Origin: Liolophura sinensis
Lineage: Eukaryota > Mollusca > Polyplacophora > Chitonida > Chitonidae
NCBI RefSeq assembly: GCF_032854445.1
Contig: NC_088300.1
Location: 75,693,005 to 75,757,004, forward strand
Direction of reading: 5' to 3'
DNA length: 64,000 nt
Under the pieces are notes generated by a model, which was not told the DNA's origin, searched no databases, and saw nothing but the letters and a program-made list of their open reading frames with translations. Shown piece by piece: positions 12,919-23,605 of the stretch (positions within the stretch are counted from its first letter, which is position 1; every line of letters starts with the position of its first letter). The position numbers and the translations under genes are program-made.

Positions 12919-15900
12919 GTGAGTATACACCGTAAGAATATCACAGCAGATGCTTTTACGAGCGACAGTCAAATTTGCAAACCATTTCGTCGGCAACTGA
13001 AAACAAATTCTGAGCTGAAGGAAATCCTGAAACGAGTAGTAAGTACATAACTTGACTTCTAGTTGACCCGTTGGTGCGGGAAAGCGGGGTCTCGCTGTTG
13101 TGAGAGTTGGCGCGCGAGTGTGCTCGCCACAAACACATGTTTATCATTATTTCACATATTTTAGTCGTTACAATTAAGGTCGTAGCATTTAGTAACAGAA
13201 TTATTCCTGGACTCTGTGTTAAGCCGAAGCGTTGAGCAATCTTCTCTCCTCAGTTATGCACAAGAAACATTTGTTTCAATCGATAACCCGTGAGGACGTT
13301 TCTTTCTAAAGGTTACCCGAAAGTAAGTTCTAAATACACAAGTGATATTTATGTATACCGTAAACATCAGTGATTTTTCCATCTTGTCCGCTTTTCTTAT
13401 CCATTTAAAAAGAGGGGAGTGATGACCCAAAGCTACGGTATTTTAGGCTTGTCCTGATTCAGCTTGGCGTTCAGCTAACTTTCGAGCTAATGTAGCCGTT
13501 GATGCAAGTTAAAAGCGGGAAATCAGACTTACGTCGTGCCTACGACAATGAAAAGATTGTTGGAGTCCTTAAACATTAAAATTAGATTAATCTACAAATT
13601 AGATTTGTATCAATGAATTTATTTATTTGATTTTTGTTTTACGCCGTACTGAGGAATATTTCACTTGTGCGACGACGGCCATGGCGGTAGGAGGAAACCG
13701 GGCGGAGCCCGGGAGAAACCCACGACTATCCAAGGCTGCTGGCAGACCTTCCTCGTACGGCCGGCAGGGAAGCCAACATGAACTGGACTTGAACTCACAG
13801 TGACCGCATTGATGGGAGGCTCTCGGGTCATTGCACTCCCTCTGCCACGGAGGCCCCCTTACAGTTAATTGATGAATCAGTGTCCGCCTGTGCCAACGTT
13901 AATCGTATGATAACATGTAACAGCACCACTGCGGCCCGGTCACCTTTCACCTTATATATTGGCAATTTAAAAGCCTTGATAATTAATTATGCGTGACTTT
14001 CATTTCGAGAACAAGTTACAAGGGAAACATGTTGTTATCATGTTATCTAGTGTATAAGAGAGAAAACCCTGCTTAGCACGTAGAGCTACACCCGGGAACA
14101 AACCACAAACATCATTAATCTCCCGTCCCACGTGCTGTCAATAAATCCGCGCTCTGCGGTTGCGCCCTCTACCGGCAGGTGATCAGGCGACCAGCCAACG
14201 AATGAAAAACACTTGCTGGGGAGCTAATGGACACAGTTGTAGTTACTTGAGATGTTTGTGTAACAAATAAGGAGTAATGAGAAAAGTTCTGCACAAAATT
14301 TAGCAGATTTTTCCTGGAAAAAATTTCACACTAATGCATTGATGTAAAAACGGAAAAAAGTTAGTTTTGTTCTGAAATATTGTAAGGGTGTTAGGTTTGT
14401 GTAGCAATTAAGCCATACTGCCATACTTCAGAGTATACTCTGAATAAACCCTTATCATACAAAGATATCGCCTTAAAGTTTATAAATTTAGAAGCGTTAT
14501 TTACTATTGGTTTTAAGGCAGCCAATTGGGTAAGCGGAGGACAAATTTGGTTGGTTAAAGAATAACCGTTTGTGTGTGTGTTTTCCGTCTGACCGGGCTG
14601 TAAAGAACCAGACCGCGCAACAACCTTCTCCCTAGCCCATACCTGCAGGTTTGAATATTGCTAAAAAAATTAGAGCAGCAGTGTTCGTTGAGAAACCAGT
14701 TTTTAAATTAGTAAAATTAAAGTGAATTAACGGTTTATCTATTGCCGGATGAATTTATGGAAGGAGAGATAATATTAAAGCATTTCCTTCACAACTCGGC
14801 ATATGTGTAAAAGACCGGTTAGATTACATGCTTCAGTATGCGCCATATTACACACAAAACACACGTGCGAATGGCTCCCAAATCTCACATGACATTTCTA
14901 TTTCAAACAGATTAGATCTTGCTAAACAACCGTAGAGTGTGTGCACCATATGTTAAGTATAAATAACAGTTTGAGAGAAAGGTTGGACATGTACTTTGCT
15001 TATAGCAACGACATGTACTCCTCTAGCCTTATCCACGTAAATATTGTAAACTTACTTCGGGCGTTTTGCTAGGTCTTTAGTGTAAATCAAAGGCGATTGT
15101 TCCTCCTTCCAAGAAGTAAAAAGATCATAACTCAGCAGACCGAGCATATTCGGAGAATTGGAATAGCGTGAGGTTGCGGAGTTTGATTCATGTGTGTTTT
15201 CCAAGCATATTAAGTTACTATTGCTGGACGTAACACGGATTTTGTCGTTAATGTAATTTGGATCGCTTTCAAATCGGTTTTAAGGTTTAAATGGAAGACC
15301 TTAAAATTTTGTTGAATATGTGCTATGAGTTATTTTATAAACGAAATTCTAGGCTAAAAAGAATGGAGGTTGAATGCTATAACTGTATTTGGGGCAAGGT
15401 CGTATGCCCAGGTTTGATCTGCCGGTTAACTGCAGAAATCTGTTGATATGCTGAACATTTCAGATTTTTATTGGGCATGACTAGTTCATTTAGTTGAAAA
15501 GTTAAAACGTCAACTATGTTTATTGGAGATGGGTGCTAACCTCAGTACAATGAGTAAATAGTTACTGACAACTTATTTCAATAAAGTAATCATTGAACGT
15601 AACTTAACGGCTGTTAATTACACTTGTTCAGAACATAGATTTCCACCAACAGCGCAGGTGTTGCGTGCCTATGTGGCATTTAGATGAGTTCTAGTCCTCT
15701 AGCCCACTCTGCATTAAATCCCCTTTTTATGATAGCGTCGACCCAAAGGACTGTAAACCCTATACGTAAAAAAGCACAATAGTTAGAGGCGAGACAGACA
15801 GTGTCGTGTAACAAGAAGCAGATGGCCGTATTAAGTCTGGTGCGTTTGTACCAACAAAAGCTTTCCTGTCTACCTCTGATCCCCACAGCACATGAGGACA

Positions 15901-17963
15901 GTCTGGGTCGTGGGCTCTGCGGGCATGAACTCGTGCGGTCTCCTGCCCCAGACAACGCTTCACTCTGCGAGGACAAACCCTGGGGCCCCTAGGCGAATTA
16001 ACAAACACTGTTGTGCGCGCGGGTCAAAAACCAACCTATCACGTCATATGTGAAACATTAAACATAGGGTGGAGGTGATTATGTGGGGAATACCCAGCTT
16101 TACCAGTAACAAAGGTCATTAATGTGGGACGAAAGAATTGCCGGCTAGGTTTACCTCTTGATAGCCAACATCGATTGAGATATACTTTATCATACTTTGA
16201 TATCTACAGATCTCTTGTAATCTACAGACATTTATTTGTATTAAGGACTATGCAACTCAGCAGAAAATACATGCTTTGTTGGCACCCCAGCAATACAAAC
16301 CCTCCAATCTGAATAAAAAGGCGTCGATTTCTCAAAGTTTCACATTCGTTCCAGGTCGGACCCACAGCCCTAAGTATACGATGTGGGAGATGGGAGAGCT
16401 CGCTTCTCCAGCCCTAAAGATGTTGGCGGAGGAAGGAGATGCCGCGGTGTTTGATCGACAATCACAGGGACATAACGGGATCTTCGACGCTTTTACGGCA
16501 GCTCCTCTCCCCAGAGGGATGGGCCAGGCGTCCAGCAAGATCTTTCTAGATGGTTTACATTCTAAGGTACATGTGTTAGAACAAATGTAAAACATTATTA
16601 ATCGTCAACAAAACAATTCCTGTACAAGCGTAAACAATGTACCCTAACGTTTCGTTGAACTTAATCAGTCAGTGGCAGTTGAATTCGTCTTGCAACATAT
16701 CGGTAATTTGCATAATGCCCCACTTTCAATGGTAGATTATCGTTGCTTTCTATGTACAACTTTGCTTTGGAAGACAACAATCGCCAAAGTGATCAGTTGT
16801 GGCTGTGCAATGTTTGTTTTACCATTTACAGGTCTTTTTTTTCCTCGCATAAAACACACATCCCTAAGCAATTTTGCTGCGTGTAAAGAAACAGAAGGAC
16901 ATTGTTGACCCATTCGTTTCTGATCAGTTTTCTTTTATTTACCACCAGGTGTCGCTAGTGGTGAAGATGATCCCGAGTCCTGATTGGTTTGTTGGGATCA
17001 GTGACTTCGATCTTTGTCAGAATGGTCAGTGGAGAGACTTGGTGAGGTTAAGGTTGGACCCGATCGACGCGGGCACAGATAAAGGGCTGACCTTCACATC
17101 GCCCAACTGGCCGAGCCTGCCCCAGGAACCTGTCCATCATATCACATCACAAAGGCCCAATCATATTGCCAGCGCCTTCTACTATCCGAAACTGAAGAAG
17201 CTTCGACGGATTGGGTACCTTATCTTCCAGAAGCTGTTATCTTACGAGCGGGAGAACAAGCCAACACACACCGTCAGTCACAACCAGAGACAACGTCAGG
17301 AAGTGGTCGACCAGCCGGAGACTCGTCCAGAGACTACAGGACCAGGCGTTAAAGCTGGACCTTTCAAAGACCCCATTAAGGAGTTACCTGTCGCTGATGG
17401 GATAGTACTGAGTGATGCACCCTCTGACACAAGAGATGACGACCGCGAGGCCATCGAGCAGAAATCCCAGGGCAATCCGCCAGTGGGACAGCCCCATTTG
17501 GAAACATCGCGAGACGATGAGGATGAAGAAGGTCTAGAAGGTAATACCAATAACTTACACATATTGCCTATCAGTAGCATAACTCTCTGATGAAAAATGC
17601 TGCAATGCTGCACTCGTGGTGATTCATTTTTACTTTAAAAAGTCAGCTTCAAGTTTATTTGTCAAATTCATTGAAAAAATGTTTTGTGGAGAGCGATATG
17701 CAAATATCGATGCATGATGGATTGTGGTTTCTGTTTTGTCAGGTGTAGCCACTCCGCTCCATTGTATCGTGTCCGATTGGAGCGCCTGGAGTCCGTGCAG
17801 TAAAACCTGCGGCTTTGGACAGAAGGAAAGGACCCGACTCATCATCCAGAAGCCACAAAATGGCGGCACAGCCTGCCCCACACTGGTACAGACTAGTCTC
17901 TGCGGCAGCATGAGGAACTGCAGATGGAAACACTTCCGGTTCCAAAAATGGCGATCTGGTTAG
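12714..17963 (+). CDS. Spondin-2 (mindin)-like secreted matrix protein, whole gene
   Basis: Four coding exons, 12714-12918, 16355-16566, 16949-17540 and 17743-17963, join in frame (intron phases 1, 0, 1) into a protein of 409 residues with no internal stop. Order: signal peptide (about residues 1-22, hydrophobic LFVVVVALA core); spondin_N domain (about 35-230) with the family signatures RYNITF, RPPAQWS and SPDWFVG; an acidic, polar linker (about 235-340); and one thrombospondin type-1 repeat (344 to about 397) with six cysteines and the WSAW C-mannosylation motif. This is the spondin-2/mindin layout (one TSR) rather than that of F-spondin (reelin domain plus several TSRs). Known family roles are extracellular matrix adhesion and, for vertebrate mindin, binding of microbial surfaces; the role here is inferred. 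The linker seems longer than in vertebrate spondin-2. Of the two adjacent ATGs (12714, 12717), the first was taken. Confidence 0.92.
13621..13857 (-). mobile_element. tRNA-derived SINE, decayed, in intron 1 of the mindin-like gene
   Basis: On the minus strand it reads from a head GGCCTCCGTGGCAGAGGG through TTCAAGTCCAG (B-box-like), GGTTTCTCCCGGGCTCCGCC and a TTCCTCAGTACGGCGTAAAAC end with an AAATAAAT tail. About 235 bp, full length but with many changes from the 40.5 kb copy. No clear target-site duplication. Confidence 0.85.
16355..16566 (+). CDS. Mindin-like gene, exon 2: spondin_N middle
   Basis: Residues 69-139. The acceptor TTCGTTCCAG precedes a phase 1 start. The peptide continues the spondin_N domain (THSPKYTMWEMGELAS, then GMGQASSKIFLDGLHSK) in the order seen in animal F-spondin and mindin. 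The donor is AAG|GTACAT, phase 0. The intron to exon 3 is only 382 bases. Confidence 0.92.
16949..17540 (+). CDS. Mindin-like gene, exon 3: end of spondin_N plus acidic linker
   Basis: Residues 140-336. The acceptor TTTACCACCAG is followed by VSLVVKMIPSPDWFVGISD, the most conserved stretch of the spondin_N domain. The domain ends near PKLKKLRRIGYL. The rest is a linker rich in E, D, R, Q and P with no recognised domain and a strongly acidic end (DDEDEEGLEG) before the phase 1 donor. Confidence 0.92.
17743..17963 (+). CDS. Mindin-like gene, exon 4: thrombospondin type-1 repeat and stop
   Basis: Residues 337-409. The acceptor CTGTTTTGTCAG opens in phase 1. The TSR reads C-x4-WSAWSPC, SKTCGFGQKERTR, GGTACP, then two further cysteines (SLC, RNC): six in all, as expected for one group 1 TSR. 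A short basic tail (RWKHFRFQKWRSG) follows, then TAG. No AATAAA was found close downstream; the nearest on this strand is near 18848 and may not belong to this gene. Confidence 0.92.
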
Positions 17964-18424
17964 AAGAATGGATATTTATTGGACTTTTCTGTTGAATGTG
18001 AAGTACATATACTATAAATGTTATTTGCAAGACCTGATTTTCGATATACTGGGTTCACCTCTGTACATTGTTGATACATACCTCCAATGGTTGGTAAATT
18101 CAGCGCTTACCGTAGTAAGATGATTATACGTTATGGTCTTGTCTGGGGAGCCTTGGGGCTCGGGCCTAGGCCACATTCGCCAGTGGCAAAGGAGCAGTGG
18201 GAGCTGGGTCTGACTACCCCTGTGTGTAATGATGCAAGCTTTGGTGATCATCGGATATTGTAAATAGCTTATTTATTGCTTAATATTTTAAGGAAGCATT
18301 CCGTCTTTTTCTTGGACGCTTTGTATAGTTTTATGTCCTTTGATAAACCATCATGGGTTGTACAGATTTCCTAGTTTGGTAGTTGTGCCACTGTGCTGTA
18401 AATATCGCAATAGTTTGAACATTG
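17964..18424. other. No recognisable gene; expected 3' UTR of the mindin-like gene
   Basis: Non-coding sequence directly after the TAG at 17961-17963. No close AATAAA on the + strand was found, so the transcript end is not placed. Confidence 0.4.
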
Positions 18425-18745
18425 TTTGTGGCTGTACAACAGCATCTTAGGGCGCCTTGGGTTTGTGAAGGAATACCGTATCTGGACACTGTTTGTTTCT
18501 GTATAATAGCGTCTTACTGTGGGGTGGGTTGGCACTGTGTTGCTGTACAATCGCATCTTACTGCCGGCTGGGTTTGTGACGGGACACCATATTCGGACAC
18601 TGTGTGTTGCTGTACAATCGCATCTTGCAGCGAGATGGTTTATGGACGGGACACCGTATTTGGACAATCGCATCTTACAGCGGGCTGGGTTAGGGACGGC
18701 CGCTGGGTTAGGGCCGCCATATTCGGACACTGTGTGTTGCTGCAC
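18425..18745. repeat. Irregular minisatellite of about 66 bp
   Basis: Recurring blocks GTTGCTGTACAATCGCATCT, GGGCTGGGTT, GACGGGACACCGTAT and TCGGACACTGTGTG in the same order, with length variation between units. Four to five units. Open frames on both strands here come from the repeat. Confidence 0.75.
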
Positions 18746-19312
18746 AATAACAGTCTTGTCTTAAGCGAGAGAACGTTGTACAGAAAATTATGTGTGTAAC
18801 ACTGCCATACATGGGCTGTATTCAGCACAATCTCACCATTACAGCAAATAAAGGCATTTGCCATAACCTTATGTTAATTTCCTCTGCATTACATCAGGTA
18901 GTATTCCCGTCAGCATCATAATTACGCCAATTGCATGTGTCGCGAATGTGTGCACAGGGAGTTGTCAGTTGTTATTCACCAGGACAAGCCTAATTATCAT
19001 TCAACATGGGAGAGGTGTAAATATTACATTTAAATCTTCCCAATGCATTATATAGGACATATCCCATATACTACTGCAGGAGTTTTTCTTCATACGTTTT
19101 GTTTTCTATCATTTCCCATATCCCATAATAGCTGAGTGCTAATTACCGTTTACTACACAAGACGAGTATCAAGTGATGTGTCATCGTCATGGTATTCTGA
19201 AGGGTTAAAAGTAGGGAGCCGTAATATGGCAATGTATTATCAATAATCCCGATAATACCGAGAATTAACTTAATTTCCTCGATGAGGTCAACTATGCTTT
19301 GTATGTAAATAA

Positions 19313-19648
19313 TGCCGGCCCCGATGGCACAATTTGTAGAGAGTCAGCTTCGGCAGATTCAGGCAGATTCAGGGTCAGTAGTGGTCGGGTCACACCTAAG
19401 ACCTTAAAAAAGGGAAGCTGTAGCTTCTTCGCTTGGCGTTGAGCATTAAGGGCATAGTGCAATGACAGTACAATAATGGCTCGGGTGGGGCAGCTTACAT
19501 GCCTTCGATAAGTCGTCTCAGTAAAGCAGCACTAGGTAAAAGAGTGGTGGAAATCCGTCCTGTAACATTACACGTAAATGCACTCTAAGGAATCCTTCAT
19601 CGTCATATGAATTGCACGACGTTAAACCCTAAGCACTCACTCACTCTT
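19313..19648 (+). mobile_element. SINE with CACTCACTCACTC tail
   Basis: A tRNA-like head (GATGGCACAATTTGTAGAGAG, then GGTCGGGTCACACCTAAGAC) is followed by a conserved central block (TGCCTTCGATAAGTCGTCTC, AGTAAAGCAGCAC) and the ending CGTCATATGAATTGCACGACGTTAAACCC + CACTCACTCAC. The same ending occurs at 42560-42706, and a version of it at about 39930. Confidence 0.7.
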
Positions 19649-19989
19649 AGTAAACAAGCCCCGTAGCCATGACAAACGTAACGTCTTCGAACCAGAGCTG
19701 TTACCTTACTCGCATCAAGTAGCATGCTACACCGTTCAAGTAAATCTTAGAGTTTAAAATCAGAATCCTTGTCATTTTTTCACCTGGCACTAAGTGTATG
19801 GGAATATGCAAAATACGGATCGGCCCAGCCAAGGGCTACATGTCTGGTGTCTTGGGAATTGTGTTCCAGTGATACAGCACAATGTGGATATCGGCTTAGG
19901 TACACCTTGGCGACGATGGTGAGAACACCAAAATAATAATCAGGGACGTGAAACCGCAAGCAAACAAACACGGACAAGGCTAATCTATT

Positions 19990-20240
19990 TATTTTTTTCA
20001 CTCTGACTTCATGTTATACTCAAGAATATTTCACAAAGGTGTTTATATGACCGATGTCTTGTTTGAGGGTCGAAACAATCTGACAAGGGTCGAGGAACAG
20101 CACTGCATCTCGTTAACTACCTGACAAGCCCAGTGACGCAGGCGCGAAAACAACGAGGGCTGGATTCGAACCCGTGATACCCAGCATTAGAGAAGGCCTA
20201 GTCCTCTCGTATATTTAGGGGCACCTAGCCTTCAACCCGT
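19990..20240 (-). mobile_element. Possible SINE, decayed
   Basis: On the minus strand: a tRNA-like head with ACGGGTTCGAATCCAGC (B box), a middle region, then GTGAAATATTCTTGAGTATAAC and an A-rich tail. The tail matches the 40.5 kb SINE family while the head differs, so it may be a related subfamily sharing the 3' end. Confidence 0.55.
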
Positions 20241-20370
20241 CAGGAGCAGTTAGATTAAGGAAACAACTCAAGAAAGAAAAACTATTGAACTGAATGTACT
20301 TAGCAAAACTTACTAATGATAATGTACAAATTGTCTCATTGATTCACGTAATAAATTGTGTCCATACAAT

Positions 20371-20983
20371 ACCCGGAGTAAACCACAGACCGTCGTGTAC
20401 CCAGAGTAAACCACCCACCGTCATATACCCAGAGTAAACCACCGACCGTCGCACACCCAGAGTAAACCACAGACCGTCGTGTACCCAGAGTAAACCACTG
20501 ACCGTCATGTACCCAGAGTAAACCATCGACCGTCGTGTACCCAGAGTAAACCACCGACCGGGATGTACCCAGAGTAAATCATGGACCGTCGTGTACTCAG
20601 AGTAAACCACCGACCATCATGTACCCAGAGTAAACCACAGACCGTCGTGTACCCAGAGTAAACCACCGACCGTCATGTACCCAGAGTAAACCACCGACCG
20701 TCGCGTACCCAGAGTAAACCACCGACCGCCGCACACCCAGAGTAAACCACCGACCGTGATGTACCCAGAATAAATCATGGACCGTCGTGTACCCAGATTA
20801 AACCACAGACCATCGCGTACCTAGAGTAAACCCCCGACAGCCGTCTACCCAGAGTAAACCACCGACTGTCGTCTACCCAAAGTAACCCACCGACCGTCAT
20901 ATACCCAGAGTAAACCAACGACCGTCGTGTACCCAGAGTAAACCAACGACCGTCATGTGCCCAGAGTAAATCAGCGACCTTCG
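20371..20983. repeat. 28-bp minisatellite, about 22 copies
   Basis: Unit GTAAACCACCGACCGTCATG + TACCCAGA, with substitutions such as CACAGACC and GTCGTG. On the minus strand all three frames stay open for long stretches, which explains the open frames at 20336-20610 and 20775-21020; they are not genes. Confidence 0.95.
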
Positions 20984-21014
20984 CCAGTCCAAAGTTGTTT
21001 TCGAGCCTGATTTC

Positions 21015-21075
21015 ATTCAATCAATCAGTCAATCAGTCAATCCGCCTATCAATCAATCAATCAACCAATCAATCA
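21015..21075. repeat. TCAA microsatellite
   Basis: Interrupted (TCAA)n directly after the 28-bp array. Confidence 0.9.
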
Positions 21076-22211
21076 AATTACAGGTCTACTCTTCAACGTC
21101 ATGCCCTGGCTTCACAGAATTAAACTGTGACTGGTCGAAGAGCTACAAGATGGGATTCAAGTTTTATATCCCAACAGCAATTTCTTTCAAATTTTGCCAC
21201 TTAAAAGAGCACATCAGTTAAAACTAAAAGATATTTAACTGCCGGCTCGGAGCAGTATTTCTTTCCGAACTGCTGCACTCAGTTGGCTCCACACCAACTA
21301 CTCCAGTGTAATGAATTATATGCTTGGGAGGCCGTGCAGATTTGAGCCAGCCATGTGCTACTGCCGCCATATGCTGAGATTACCGATCGTTTGTAGGTCT
21401 CACATCTCCTCTGCAATGCTGGATTTGTGAATTGTACATATACACAGTCAGTGAATAACACAGGGCTGTATACGATTCACAAGGGTGTTTAAAATAAATG
21501 AACACTTTCAAGTTACCTGTGCTCTTTTCTCCAGATGCCGTCGGTCCTTCATTTGCAGCTGCCCATACAAACTGAGTTATTGCATGTAATGCACAGATTG
21601 CTCTCGGCTACCCTGGGTGGTCTGGCAGTAACAGTGGCCTCAGTCAGTTGCTCATAGAAATGAAACAGGACCAAAATTTTAAAGGCCTAATTCAGTGGGT
21701 GTAAATGCCTAAATTTTTAATACTTATTTCTTATAAACAACCCCCACTGAGGTAAACGCAAAACGATTTTAAGTAAACAAACTGAACCAGGAACAAATGA
21801 TTAATCTTTGACAGAAGTAAAATGTATTTTGTCGCATGTCAAAATACTCTGTTTTACCGCCACAATGCAATCCGGTATACGTGTACCATGGTGTACGATA
21901 TTGCCATTATGGTTATTTTCGTGATCCTTACGGAAACACTTTTCTCTTGTACGTTTGTAGATACATGTGAATAAGATGAGCTACATCACAAAGAAGCCAG
22001 TACAGCTCAGTCACATAGAATGAAGCGAATATCCCCGGAAACGAAGTCAGCGGAGTTCTGTTACTCCAAATGAATGAGTGTATAAATGAATGAATGATGA
22101 TGGCCTAAAGCTACTTCGGCACAAATACAGCTATATCGTTTTGAGATCCATTACGTACAAATCAATGCAATTGTACAGCCTGTAAAGATCAGTATTACAT
22201 ACATGTAGTTA

Positions 22212-23217
22212 AGTCAGAACAGTTCCACTGCACTTGGCCTACGTCAGTACTGTTCCATGACAGACAGGTTAGTACAATTGCATTGTAAATGCGTCAATAT
22301 AGTTCTGTTGCAGATACTTCCATACAGTTCTGTTACAGATACGTCAGTACAGTTCCATGACAGACAGGTCAGTACAATTGCATTGTAGATGCATCAATAT
22401 AGTTCTATTGCATATACTTCAATACAGTTCTGTTGCAGATACGTCAGAACAATTCTATTGCAAATACGTCAGTACAGTTCTATAGCCGATATATCAGTAC
22501 AGTTCTAATGCAGATACCTCAGTACAGTTCTGTTGCAGATACGTCAGTACAGTTCTATTGTAGATACGTCAGTACACTTCTATTGCAGATACGCCAGTAT
22601 AGTTCTGTTGCAGATACGTCAGTACAGTTCTATTGCAGATACGTCAGTACAGTTCTATTGTAGATACGTCAGTACAGATCTGTTGCAGATACGTCAGTAC
22701 AGTTCTATTGCAGATACGCCAGTACAATTCTGTTGCAGATTCGTCAGTACACTTCTATTGGAGATACGTCAGTACAGTTCTTTTGCAGGTGCGTCAGTAC
22801 AGTTCTGTTGCAGATACGTCAGTACAGTTCTATTGTAGATAAGTCAGTACAGTTCTATTGTAGATACGTCAGTACACCTCTATTGCAGATACACCAGTAC
22901 AGTTCTGTTGCAGATACGTCAGTACACTTCTATTGGTCAGTACAGTTCTATTGCAGATACGCCAGTACAGTTCTATTGCAGGTACGTCAGTACAGTTCTA
23001 TTGGAGATACGTCAGTACAGTTTTATCGCAGACATTTCAGTACACTTCTGTTGCAGATACCGGTACGTCAGTACAGTTCTATTAGTCAGTGCTCTTTCTT
23101 TGAATAGAAGTCAGTACAGTTCTGTTGAAGAGATGAAGGAGCTGTTCTGTTGAACATAAGTCAGCGGTGGACTGTTGAAGAGAAATCAGTGGTGCTCTGT
23201 TGAAGAGAAGTCCGTTC
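22212..23217. repeat. 25-bp minisatellite, about 35 copies
   Basis: Unit GTCAGTACAGTTCTATTGCA + GATAC. The core (about 22415-23100) is well conserved; the flanks (22212-22410 and 23100-23217) are more diverged, with longer or altered units. A few units are truncated (for example TTCTATTGGTCAGTACAG at 22929). The serial + strand frames of QIRQYSS type come from the repeat. Confidence 0.95.
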
Positions 23218-23397
23218 ATTTCATTCCTGAGACGTTGTGTTAGGAGACAAAAGAATTACGTTGACAACTGTTGGGATAATTTATAAACAGATATGGACAG
23301 TGAGCAGCGTTGTCGGGGCATTATAAGACTTGTCTGTGTATATATACGTGGGTTTTTACGTCATTAGGTGTGTGTACATATGCTGTGTCTTTTTGTG

Positions 23398-23605
23398 ACT
23401 GAAGTAAAATGCTTACGAAGCAGACGTGACACCCATCCGGTCACATTACATTGACACCAGGCCAACGAGTCCCGTTTCTTTGCTATAACCTGCTAGTGCT
23501 GAGCGCCACGCGAGGCAACAACAAATCCAATTTTTAAAGTCTTCGGCATGACTCGATCCAAGTCTGCTGCCTTCGAGACGTGCGCTCTAACCAATAGGCC
23601 ACGAT
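23398..23605 (-). mobile_element. tRNA-derived SINE head
   Basis: On the minus strand: CGTGGCCTATTGGTTAGAGC (A box) and GGATCGAGTCATG (B-box region), followed by GAAGACTTTAAAAATTGGAT, TTGTTGCCTCGCGTGGCGCTCAGCAC and CCTGGTGTCAATGTAATGTGACC. The same middle block is present at 39655-39930, so these are one family. Confidence 0.7.

Noticed and set aside
15680-16008. Opposed open frames of 63-98 codons
   Set aside because: No known motif, no supporting exon; lies in intron 1 of the mindin-like gene.
20150-20185. tRNA-like GGGTTCGAATCC
   Set aside because: B box only, continuing into a SINE with the TTCTTGAGTA end.
20336-21020. Several overlapping open frames on the minus strand rich in VYSGYTTVGGLLWVHDG-like peptides
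   Set aside because: They follow exactly the 28-bp tandem repeat and are open in more than one frame; a minisatellite explains them.
22433-23153. Five overlapping + strand frames of Q-I-R-Q-Y-S-S type
   Set aside because: 25-bp tandem repeat that cycles through the frames; no splice sites or start context.
23560-23605. tRNA gene on the minus strand
   Set aside because: A and B boxes are present, but no cloverleaf could be drawn and the sequence continues into a SINE body also found at 39.7 kb.
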